Assembly: GCA_036435485.1 (NCBI GenBank)
Contig: CM071597.1
Coordinates: forward strand, 149,665,647-149,729,646
DNA: 64,000 nucleotides
Direction of reading: 5' to 3'
From: Saposhnikovia divaricata
Lineage: Eukaryota > Streptophyta > Magnoliopsida > Apiales > Apiaceae
Shown here: positions 45,257-53,563 of the stretch, piece after piece
Numbering within the stretch: the stretch's first letter is position 1
Layout: each line of letters opens with the position of its first letter
Notes under the pieces: model-generated
Told to the model about the DNA's origin: nothing
Seen by the model: only the letters and a program-made list of their open reading frames with translations
Database searches by the model: none
Program-made: the position numbers and the translations under genes

Positions 45257-46294
45257 ATGGTGCCTATTGTTAAGATGATGTCTTCTACTGGGTTCACCTA
45301 TGAGAAGAACAATTTCGCGGCCTATGGCGATACAGTGAATGCCCCAGAAGCTTATCACACCATGATGAATTTTGTGAAGAACTGTAAACTTTCGTATGCT
45401 ATGACTACCACCACTCCTCTAATCCACGAAGTAATCGAAGAGGTGTGGGCATCTGCTGAGTACAATGGCACAGACGGTACAATTGCTTTTTCTCTAAAGG
45501 GTAAAAACTATGTAGTTAACTCTGATGTGATAACTGCTTGTTTAAAATTGATTGAGAATAACTGTTTGAAAGTACCCAGTGATGCTGAAATAGTTGTCAT
45601 GCTTAATTCCATAAATTATGCCCTTAGTACTAATAATTTAGGAAAAATTGCTAGGAAAGGGATGGTTAAAGAATGGAGTTATTTTTGTGATGCCTTCATT
45701 AAAACTTTTTCAGGAAAAATTAGTAACTTTGATGCTGTTACCCATTCCATGCTAGTTATGCTGTGTATGCTTCTGACTGATAAATTCTATAACTTTGGCA
45801 CACTAGTCATGTATGAGATAGCAGCAAAATTAGGTAAAAAGGAAACTAGGGGCAAGAACATCTATTTTGCTAGATTTTTGATGCTCTTAGCACTGCATGT
45901 ATCTGAGAATAAGCTATCCATTGCTAACCCGGATAGCAAGTTCACATGTTTTGTTCAGGAGAAGAGAGTCTTAAGTGATTTAATTCGAATGAACTCCAAT
46001 GCAGAAGTACAATTGGTATATCTACCAATTGTTCAGGTAACTCTTTCTAACCTTGAAACTCCTATCTCTAACCCCCAAATTTCTTTGCCTTCCTCAGTCA
46101 CAATGGAGTCTGTAGTAGTGACCAAACAGGCTCCTACCCAAGTGACTAAAACAAAAGTTTCCAAACCAAAATCTAAGAGACAAACCTCAGGTGTTTCTCA
46201 AAAAGCATCTGTTGCAAAAACTACCACAGCTCTTGAGGGGAGTGTGAAGGAGGTAGTGAGTGGTGAGGGACAGGGTGCAAGCCCTAAGAATTAG
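45257..46294 (+). CDS. SIRE-1 accessory ORF, N-terminal domain (345 codons to an in-frame TAG)
   Basis: The frame starts with ATG at 45257 (MVPIVKMMSSTGFTYEKNNF). Residues about 15-260 form a probably helical domain with no RT, integrase or protease motif. Conserved-looking points are KEWSYFCDAFIKTF (about 137-150), NFGTLVMYEIAAKLGKK (about 182-198) and YFARFLMLLALHV (about 205-217). The equivalent segment in element D (55455-55080, minus) reads QEWNIFFEIIAKVF, NFGSLIWPILLNRVKK and HYPRFLTLIFNHLM, so the two are homologous. The tail (about 260-345) is Ser/Thr/Lys-rich. The TAG at 46292 is probably secondary, since the same frame stays open to 46690. Extra ORFs of this position are known in SIRE/Maximus elements and are sometimes called env-like; I see no signal peptide or clear membrane segment. 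Confidence 0.75.
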   Translation: MVPIVKMMSSTGFTYEKNNFAAYGDTVNAPEAYHTMMNFVKNCKLSYAMTTTTPLIHEVIEEVWASAEYNGTDGTIAFSLKGKNYVVNSDVITACLKLIENNCLKVPSDAEIVVMLNSINYALSTNNLGKIARKGMVKEWSYFCDAFIKTFSGKISNFDAVTHSMLVMLCMLLTDKFYNFGTLVMYEIAAKLGKKETRGKNIYFARFLMLLALHVSENKLSIANPDSKFTCFVQEKRVLSDLIRMNSNAEVQLVYLPIVQVTLSNLETPISNPQISLPSSVTMESVVVTKQAPTQVTKTKVSKPKSKRQTSGVSQKASVAKTTTALEGSVKEVVSGEGQGASPKN

Positions 46295-46964
46295 GTAGGT
46301 GAGGAAAGTGCACCAAATAACCAAGCCCAAGTTACATCCTCTCAACAGGGTGTGACTACTAGTTCTACAGCAACTCTGCACAAAAGGGTAAGGGACACTA
46401 GCCCTCTCTCAAAAACCTATGAAAGAAGAGTAAAATCTAAAACCATAGGGGAAGCACAGGGTGCACACACAGTACAGCAAACTGTACCTTCTCAAATTCA
46501 GTTTGATGTGACTTCAATAAATGTGGAGTCACAGCCCCTTGATCTTAACCTTCAAATCGATACACATTACAATCCACCATCACCAACTCCATCTCTGGAT
46601 GTGAATATGATATCTACACCAATTCCTGATTCTCCATCTTTAAGATTCTTGGAGAACCCCATTCTACAATTGGTGGTCATCATCTTTTAGATGATTTGTT
46701 GGGCCATCAACCTTCCATTCCTGAATTCACAACAACATCTGTGGCCTCATCTTTAAAATCAATCTCCACAGATTCAGTGTTGGTTTTCACTTCAACGGAT
46801 ATTATCATTCCTTCATCAACGGATATCCTTCATCCGTTGACAAGTGTTTCTCCATCAACGGATGCGCCTCTGTCTAGCCATCCGTTGACAGCTATAACTA
46901 CTCCATCAACGGATATCCCTTATCCGTTGATAACTCACTCTACCACTGCTATACACTTTTAGGA
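46295..46964 (+). pseudogene. SIRE-1 accessory ORF, broken middle linker
   Basis: The 45257 frame continues after the TAG to 46690 with a polar, Ser/Pro/Thr-rich sequence. A frame change near 46660-46690 leads into 46696-46962, and another near 46960 into the 46965 frame. The 46696-46962 segment encodes a low-complexity STDI/P-rich stretch because it contains seven copies of the CAACGGAT/ATCCGTTG motif. The intact parent presumably had one continuous ORF from 45257 to 49670, about 1470 codons. Confidence 0.6.
46792..46931. repeat. CAACGGAT motif cluster inside the accessory ORF
   Basis: Seven copies in alternating orientation: about 46792, 46814, 46831 (reverse), 46853, 46879 (reverse), 46904 and 46921 (reverse). 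The same word is clustered at 44868-45000 and 49911-50249. Confidence 0.85.
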
Positions 46965-49670
46965 TTGAGGGAAGGGAGTGAGAGGCTGCCTTGTGAGCAG
47001 GCAAAAGGAGAGGCAAATAATGAGAGGCTGACCATTTCTTTAGGTCAGGCAAAAGGAGAGCAAGAGAGTTCCACCTTAGTAGGTGAAAGTGAGGGTGTGA
47101 GAGGTGTGAGCCAGGAGGAGCCCCTGATGCAAGAAAAGAGAGATGAGAGGAGAGAAGGGACTACAGGAGAAATAAGGCAGGAAGATTCAGCCATTGCAAG
47201 TGAGTTAATGGAGGTTAATGAAGCTTCTAAAGAGATTGAATTTCGACAAGAATATCAGTCAATCATTGACTCCATCTCTTTGGATCCTGAAACCTTTACT
47301 CATCCTATTTCTGCCTATCAAGTCATGGCACAACAGGGCAATGTGGAGGCAGAGGAGGCAATGCACCTAGTGCACACCTCACAATCTCTACAAAGAGCAA
47401 AGGATGCTTTGACAACTCTGTCTTCAAATGCTGACAGTGAAGAGTTTGGCAATGATGACAGTGACAGCACAGCAAATGATGAAGAAGTCATTGTGGCTGA
47501 TACTCCAGACTGGCTATTTTCTACTGCCACTGTGGCTGGTGACTTCAATGTGGAGATTGTGAAGCAATATCAATCTGCTAGGGCTGAGCACCAAAATGCA
47601 GATCCACAGAGAAAGGCTATCCTTCAGCAAATAATGGACTCCCTGAAACTTCACAAAATGCACATGGTCATTCAAAGAACACAACAGGAGGAGGTCCAAA
47701 CTGCAATTAGAGAAATGAAAGTGGAACTATATGCCAGGATTGAGGAACTAGCCCCTACTACCACTCAGAAGGTGCTGACTAGCAAACTATTGAAGGAAGA
47801 TAGCCTGGCCAAATCTGTTCAGCATCTCTCCTCCAGAGTGGATGGTATGGAATCTCAAATGCAGACACTCATTGCCAATCAAGCCAAACAGACTGAGCTA
47901 CTGGAAAGGCTGCTTGCAGCCTCATCTCCAGCCCTTGATGCTAACAAAAAGGGGGAGAAAAAGGTAGAAGAGGTTGCAGCTACTTCTAGTCAAATTCCAG
48001 CTTCCAGTAGCAAGATAGCACAAAGTGAGGGGAAGCAACAGCCAATGATAGTGGTCAATCCAAAAGAATTTACTATAGAGGCTTCCCCTGTGAAGAAACA
48101 AAAGGCTTTTCCTGTGATTCCTGACTTATCAGAAATCTCAGATGGTGAAAGGCAAGCCAGAATAGAGGCCTTAGAAAAGATCAACAAGGAGGCAAATGAA
48201 AGAATGATGAGAACAGAAAGGATGATCAATGAATCAATTGTATCAAATCTGTTCTCTACTAAGTCCTCAGCTCCAACAATATCAACTACAATTCTGAAGG
48301 TGCTCACTCCAGAGATTGTAGCTCCTACGTTCTATGATGCTGAACCATCTTATGTCAAAGAATTTGAACCATACATCAAAACCAGAGCCTACTCTCCACC
48401 AAAGGAAAATGGGAAGAATAAGTTACAATTGGACTTTCCATTTCCCAAGGATGATGAAGGAAAGCTAATGGGAAAGCAAATTAAGGAGTTCAAGGAAAAT
48501 GCCAATAGAAGTGTAAGAGAATGGATGGCTGTAATAATAAGGAATGGAAAAGTCTTAAATATATCCAATATCCATCCTAGATTTGTTGAAGCAAAAAGAG
48601 AGGAGACCTCCAGACTTCTCAGGGAATCTCATCCAAGTGAAGAAAATCAATATGAAAACTCAGATGAGAAGCAAGCCAGGCTGGCTCAAGAGTTAATGGA
48701 TGAGGTAGAGGATGAAATGAGGGAACCTGAGGAAGTCCCCAAATCCAAAAAGAAAGTGAAATCAGTCCCCAAATCCAAATCTAAGAGAGTGAAATCAAAG
48801 GCAAGGAGGTCTGTCTCTCCAGAAATTGAAAGCAAGGAGACAGTTGGCTCATCACAACCTATTTCTGTAAAAGTATTCAACCCAGCTGTGAATTTCCATG
48901 GTGATCCTATAGTACCTAAAGAGGAACCAATGAATCTTGACTCCATTGAGGTTCCTTCATTCTTGCTGAAGCCTCAACAGAAGCCTATACAGAAGAAAAT
49001 GATACCAAGGAAGCAACCTTCAAAGGAACCAATTCAAGTTGCTAGGGTACCTGCTATTGTCAGGCAGCCAATCTTGGAAAACAAGGATGATTTTATCTAT
49101 CAGGCAGATATTGAAGAATACTCTGGCATGAATCTGTATCTGGATGAATTGTCAGAAGTAAGAGGAATTGACAAATATAAACATTTGCCTGAGAGATTGG
49201 TCTTTGTATACAAGGGAGGAAAGGAAAGGACATGGCCACTACAGAGGGTTCTTGGAGAAAATTATCTGACCTTAACCAAAGTGTTCTCTGCAATCAAGAG
49301 ATACACAGGGTTTTCCAAGATAGAAAAAGGGGAGATACTGGACAGAATAGAACAGATAAGGAGGGAATGGAACTCACCATCAAGTCTACCAAGGAAGATG
49401 AAGATCCCATACAATGGACAGAAAATCCACCTTCAACCCTTCTGGATGATGGAGTTCAGGGATGAAGATGGTAACAGGAGATTCTTCAGGTTAGAAGACC
49501 AACTATCAAAGGCTAGTTCTCAATACCTGAGATGGTTACAACAAAAGTTAAATCCAAAGGTTGATGAAGAAGATGCCTTCTATAGGCAACTCCAAATGCA
49601 GATTGAGTCCAACTCTGCCAAAGAAGGAAAAGCAAGGGTGATGCCAACAAGAGAAAAGAAACAGTCTTAA
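46965..49670 (+). CDS. SIRE-1 accessory ORF, large C-terminal part (901 codons)
   Basis: A long open frame ends with TAA at 49668-49670. Composition is acidic and Glu/Lys/Gln-rich with probable coiled coils (about residues 190-320 and 385-425). A strongly basic run of Lys/Ser/Arg at about 605-630 (PKSKKKVKSVPKSKSKRVKS) could act as a nuclear localisation or nucleic-acid-binding segment. A more globular C-terminal region at about 715-870 includes YSGMNLYLDELSEVRGIDKY, RLVFVYKGGKERTWPL and FSAIKRYTGFSKIEKGEILD. I recognise no catalytic motif and no membrane anchor. The first codon is uncertain: in the parent this was probably the continuation of the 45257 ORF rather than a separate gene. It is followed by a short 3' UTR, the PPT and the LTR. 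Confidence 0.75.
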   Translation: MREGSERLPCEQAKGEANNERLTISLGQAKGEQESSTLVGESEGVRGVSQEEPLMQEKRDERREGTTGEIRQEDSAIASELMEVNEASKEIEFRQEYQSIIDSISLDPETFTHPISAYQVMAQQGNVEAEEAMHLVHTSQSLQRAKDALTTLSSNADSEEFGNDDSDSTANDEEVIVADTPDWLFSTATVAGDFNVEIVKQYQSARAEHQNADPQRKAILQQIMDSLKLHKMHMVIQRTQQEEVQTAIREMKVELYARIEELAPTTTQKVLTSKLLKEDSLAKSVQHLSSRVDGMESQMQTLIANQAKQTELLERLLAASSPALDANKKGEKKVEEVAATSSQIPASSSKIAQSEGKQQPMIVVNPKEFTIEASPVKKQKAFPVIPDLSEISDGERQARIEALEKINKEANERMMRTERMINESIVSNLFSTKSSAPTISTTILKVLTPEIVAPTFYDAEPSYVKEFEPYIKTRAYSPPKENGKNKLQLDFPFPKDDEGKLMGKQIKEFKENANRSVREWMAVIIRNGKVLNISNIHPRFVEAKREETSRLLRESHPSEENQYENSDEKQARLAQELMDEVEDEMREPEEVPKSKKKVKSVPKSKSKRVKSKARRSVSPEIESKETVGSSQPISVKVFNPAVNFHGDPIVPKEEPMNLDSIEVPSFLLKPQQKPIQKKMIPRKQPSKEPIQVARVPAIVRQPILENKDDFIYQADIEEYSGMNLYLDELSEVRGIDKYKHLPERLVFVYKGGKERTWPLQRVLGENYLTLTKVFSAIKRYTGFSKIEKGEILDRIEQIRREWNSPSSLPRKMKIPYNGQKIHLQPFWMMEFRDEDGNRRFFRLEDQLSKASSQYLRWLQQKLNPKVDEEDAFYRQLQMQIESNSAKEGKARVMPTREKKQS

Positions 49671-49830
49671 TCTGCTCAGTCTAGAGGAGCACTTCTCTGT
49701 AAATTTCTCAAACTTTCAGTTTTTAATTTTTGTAGCTTAATACAATTTTTGCATTGTTCTATATATATATCTTTAGGAATGTTTTGTTATCATCAAGGTC
49801 CTGAATTTATGCTTTATTGCCATCAAGTAT
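49671..49830 (+). other. SIRE-1 3' untranslated spacer
   Basis: AT-rich non-coding sequence between the accessory ORF stop and the polypurine tract; no feature seen. Confidence 0.6.
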
Positions 49831-49844
49831 AAATTGGGGGAGAT
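49831..49844 (+). other. Polypurine tract of SIRE-1
   Basis: AAATTGGGGGAGAT directly precedes the LTR start TGTTGGGAG. Confidence 0.88.
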
Positions 49845-50862
49845 TGTTGGGAGTATGTTGTACTTGATGATAACTTCACAATCAATCAAATTGTATAAGG
49901 TTTTGTAGCTGTCAACGGATGAGGATTTATAACTCTATCCGTTGACAGGTAGCTCATCAACGGATGAGGTTTTGTAGCATACTGCAGTATCTCTATGTTA
50001 TCAGTTGATAGTGTTTTTATCCACAGTCATGTTGACCATCAACGGATAGGCAGAATAGGGTAGCCAATTGTAAATAAGCTATGCTATGTAATTCTGTCTA
50101 AGTGAAAGTGTATCAACAGATGAAGACAAAACTCTATCAACGGATACAACTCAAATCCACTCTATCAACGGATACAGCTCAAGTCTCAATATCAACAGAT
50201 ACAGCTCAATACATCATCAACGGATGTCAGTGTACAATATCAACGGATAATCATTGACACTGTCTTCTATGCTAAGCTGGGAATTAGCAGTTGATAAGGA
50301 CATGTTTGACTGACAGATCACATGGGTTGATAGTAGATACAAAAAGCAGTATGGCAGCCATACTTTGGAAACACAGAAGAAAGAAGCATTCCGTTTACAC
50401 TATGAATACAAGAAAGGTGCAGGAGACATGTCTGTTCACAAGGACAACCATTCGGCTACATGTGTATTTGGAGTGTAGTAGCAAGTCAACTAGAATTAGA
50501 TTAATATTATCTTATTCCAGTAGTACTTGTAAAACTTGGGATTTATAACCAAGTGTAGAAACTCTTTGTAGGTTAAGAAAACAGATACATTTGCTTAGGG
50601 TTTTTATTAAATATCCTTAGAAAGCAAAGAGTTGTAAAACAGAAGCTGTGTACTTTTGTATCACAGAGTTTTCTTCGAATAAAAGCTTCAGGTGGTGCAT
50701 TTAACCACCTGATTTTTATGTGTTTGTGCATCAATCTTTCTACAGCAATTATCTTAGTATAGATTTCTGGAGTTCTTATCAGAAATTTATAAATATCAAG
50801 AATTGTATTCAACCCCCCCCCCCCCTTCTACAATTATACAAGTGTGTAATCTGGGAATAACA
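49845..50862 (+). repeat. SIRE LTR (1018 bp), shared by SIRE-1 and SIRE-2
   Basis: Starts TGTTGGGAGTATG after the polypurine tract and ends GGGAATAACA just before a PBS. It is both the 3' LTR of SIRE-1 and, by position, the 5' LTR of the next gag. It contains eleven copies of the CAACGGAT motif in its U3-like half and a C13 run at 50813-50825. Confidence 0.9.
49911..50249. repeat. CAACGGAT motif cluster in the SIRE LTR
   Basis: Exact or one-to-two-mismatch copies of TATCAACGGATA lie at about 49911, 49936 (reverse), 49955, 49999, 50037, 50111, 50135, 50163, 50190, 50215 and 50238. The CAACGG core fits the plant and animal MYB recognition element YAACKG. Confidence 0.88.
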
Positions 50863-50864
50863 AT

Positions 50865-50876
50865 TGGTATCAGAGC
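50865..50876 (+). other. Primer binding site after the SIRE LTR (initiator tRNA-Met)
   Basis: TGGTATCAGAGC starts two bases after the LTR end. Confidence 0.92.
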
Positions 50877-50921
50877 AAGCTTCTAACATATTTGAAGTTT
50901 AAAGATCAACACACTTCCAAC

Positions 50922-51419
50922 ATGTCTAAGAAGGATTATGGAGTAAAGATTCCAGTTCTTGATAGAGAGAATTACTTTCACTGGAAAGTAAAAATGCGTC
51001 TACATCTCTCGTCTATTGATGAGGGTTTTGTGGATTGCATTGACAAGGGTCCTCACGTTCCAATGAAGACTGCAACAAGAGTTGGCCTGGCTGAAGGTCT
51101 GCCTGACACTCTCATTCCCAAACCTGTTTCTGAGTGGAGTCTTGAAGATATTGCAGAAGTCTACAAAGACAAAAAGACCATGAATATACTGTTCAATGGT
51201 CTAGAAACAGACATGGTTGACAATGTTATTGACTGTACAACCTCCAAGGAAGTATGGGACACTGTTCAAACCCTTTGTGAAGGAACAGAACAGGTGAGGG
51301 AAAACAAGATGCAACTACTAATCCAACAGTATGAACATTTCCACTTTAAGAGTGGAGAAACAATGAATGATACATTTACTAGATTTCAAAAGCTACTAAA
51401 TGGTTTGAAACTGTATGGA
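50922..51419 (+). CDS. gag: SIRE-2 gag, N-terminal part, truncated by element D
   Basis: The first ATG after the PBS (50922) opens MSKKDYGVKIPVLDRENYFHWKVKMRLHL, the copia gag N-terminal block. The frame continues through EVWDTVQTLCEGTEQVRENKMQLLIQQYEHF and GETMNDTFTRFQKLLNGLKLYG. It ends where 30-bp repeats of element D begin, so about 166 residues of gag remain; the zinc knuckle and the rest are lost. An upstream non-ATG extension from 50892 is not needed. The gene belongs to a second SIRE copy that uses the LTR at 49845-50862. Confidence 0.85.
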
Positions 51420-51572
51420 ATATAACATTCGGTATAACTGTCCAATTGAATATAACATTCGGTATGACTGTCCAATTGAATATAACATTCGGTATGACTG
51501 TCACCTTGAATGAAATATGACTATCCAGTTTGAACTGAATATGACTGTCTCCTTTTAAACTGAATATGACTG
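51420..51572. repeat. 30-bp tandem repeat at the end of the D LTR
   Basis: Three near-identical 30-bp units (TATAACATTCGGTATGACTG...) start at about 51420, 51450 and 51480. They are followed by degenerate ATATGACTGTC units to about 51572. Confidence 0.85.
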
Positions 51573-52229
51573 TCGGTATAACTATCATTTGATAGTTATA
51601 TTATCATATTTTTCAGCTTATAATTAATTAAATGATTTATAAAAATAATTTAAATAACTATTTCTTTTTCATATTAATTCTGATTTAATTAATCTAATAA
51701 TTACTTTAACAAATATATTAATTCTGATAGAATTAATTAATTTAATTTAATTAATTATTTGATTTAATCAATTAAAGTAGAATTAATATAAATCCTTTAA
51801 TAGTCAATACTTTACTGTGAACCACGTAATTATAATAAAGAACATACACTGGATCGATGTTGACGCTCGATGTACTGTCTGGTTCATGAACGACTAACTC
51901 CAATCTCTGTTCTTCATCTTGACTTTAAAACTATGGTCTTTTTCTATTCTTCACTCTCTTCAATCATTCGGTACTGATATTGTTTCTTATCACTTATAGA
52001 AATCTCTGTCCCTTAAATGAATCCATGTGTTTCAATGCTACCTTGAGGCTTGATCAGATATCTAAATCTTCTTCCAGTGTAAAACATCAAAACTATAGAT
52101 TGACTTGTTGATTTTTCTTCTGACGGCTTTTGAGATTCCTGTGACAGTTGATATTATTTACTTATTACAATCTAGTTTAATTGGATTAGGATCCTCGAAC
52201 TACAAATAGGCTGAGTCATATGCCTTTCA
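51420..52229 (-). repeat. 3' LTR of element D (about 0.8 kb)
   Basis: The LTR start is well defined at 52229 (minus strand TGAAAGGCATATGACTC after the PPT). The other end lies near 51412-51420. The region has AT-rich sequence and a 30-bp tandem repeat at its 3' end, and no credible gene. Confidence 0.7.
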
Positions 52230-52243
52230 ATCTCCCCCTATTT
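52230..52243 (-). other. Polypurine tract of element D
   Basis: On the minus strand AAATAGGGGGAGAT immediately precedes the LTR, nearly identical to the SIRE-1 tract. Confidence 0.85.
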
Positions 52244-52487
52244 GTTTGTTATACAATAACAAGCGAATACCTAGAGGATTCTTCAACTAATCCCAATTAA
52301 ACAAGTAAAGAAAAAAACTTTAAATGCTAAGTAAATAATGGAAAAGTTCTGGTTTATATATAACATTATCCAGATTCAAACAGAAAAGATAAATACAAGA
52401 TAGATGATCCTCTAGACTGATCATATAAGACAATTATCCTATCTTGTTCTATCAAAGCTCTAATGATATAACTTGTAGAGCTAATCT

Positions 52488-53513
52488 TCATTTACCACCT
52501 TCTTCCTCGTTGATTTCCCCTTCTTCTTGTTCATCCATATCGGGTAGATTCTTGATCAATTCAGAGTCAACAAGTAACTCTCTTCTGGATGACACATCTG
52601 TAGGATAAACTAGTGGTATTCCAAGTTTCTTTCTCAACTCACCTTGATACTGCTTATACTTCTTCATGTTGGTCTGAGCATAGGATCGGATATGATCTGT
52701 AGCTTCAATTTTTTCTTGAGATGCAAAACCATGATTTCGAAGAGCATATTCAACATACACCAAATGTCTGGCAAGATGTGTATATAATTCTTCTGTTTGA
52801 AGATTAACAGTGTGAATAACTTCTCCCTTAAGAATTTTAACTTGTGGAGGGTTATCTATTACTTCAGGACCAGCTCTTTCAGCAAATTCTTGAAATTTTT
52901 CATGAAGTAGTATACCTAGCTCAAAAGATGTTCTGACTTTTGGTCTCAGCACCCAAAGCTCTGACAGAGATCTATCATAGAAGAACTGAAGAGATACTTT
53001 GTGAGATCCAAGCTTATGACATTCAACAAAGATTAGTAGCTCACAATTCTTTGGATCAGATGCAGTAGTTATTCTCACAATTTCTGTCTTCAAGGCTTTT
53101 AAGTACATGTCATGTATAGGGTTCTTCTTTTTAAAGCTTTCAAAAATAGCAATCACCCTACGATCATCATAGTGAGAAGTTTGTGGTGAGTCTATTACCT
53201 TTTGAGCACGTTCCCATTTATTACCACTTTTGTACTTGATGTACATCTTCCTTGCTTCCAGCTTTTGAGCATGTTGCTTTTGAAGTGCTTCCTGTTCAGC
53301 CTTTTGAAGTCTTTCATTATGAGCTAACTGTTCGAGTGTCTTCTTGAGTCTTTCTTCTCTCATAGACAGATTAGCATCATTCTGTTCAAGTTCTTTATTC
53401 GCTTCAAAATTCATTCTTTGTGTTTCAATAGAATCAGGAATTACTGGCTCTTCATCATCCCAAATACTAAGATCCGGTTCATCAAATTCTTCACCAACAT
53501 CAGGAAACTGCAA
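52488..53513 (-). pseudogene. Element D accessory ORF, C-terminal part
   Basis: A 341-codon minus-strand frame starting within an acidic segment (MQFPDVGEEFDEPDLSIWDDEEPVIP). The same frame is open upstream to about 53615 (GEEKKTTQTAEQDDDD...YYYTGEPDNLDLFADL), so the true N-terminus is further upstream and the ATG at 53513 is internal. A Gln/Glu/Lys-rich probable coiled coil (about residues 30-95) is followed by a globular part with ELLIFVECHKLGSHKVSLQFFYDRSLSELWVL and ELYTHLARHLVYVEYALRNHGF. The tail is acidic. The position matches the C-terminal globular part of the SIRE-1 accessory ORF. No catalytic motif is recognised. Confidence 0.7.
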
Positions 53514-53563
53514 GTCAGCAAACAGATCAAGGTTATCAGGTTCACCTGTATAGTAATAACCTT

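Larger units (their letters stand above)
20951..50862 (+). mobile_element. SIRE-1: SIRE-type Ty1/copia element, outermost host of the nested insertions (right part)
   Basis: Coding sequence for copia reverse transcriptase starts at 20951, is interrupted at 21358, and resumes in frame at 43796. It is followed by RNase H, a long accessory ORF region (45257-49670), a polypurine tract and an LTR (49845-50862). A long extra ORF between pol and the 3' LTR is characteristic of the SIRE/Maximus lineage. The gag, protease, integrase and 5' LTR lie left of the window, beyond the Athila-like insertion. Disabling mutations are present besides the insertions: a TAG near the pol end, and a TAG plus two frame breaks in the accessory ORF. 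Confidence 0.85.

Noticed and set aside
45257..46294. Host gene captured between repeats
   Set aside because: It lies between copia pol and the PPT/LTR in the same orientation and has a homologue at the same place in element D, so it belongs to the retrotransposon.
46965..49670. Accessory ORF as a retroviral-type envelope gene
   Set aside because: Extra ORFs in SIRE elements have been called env-like, but I see no signal peptide, cleavage site or clear transmembrane segment. I left it as an accessory protein of unknown function.
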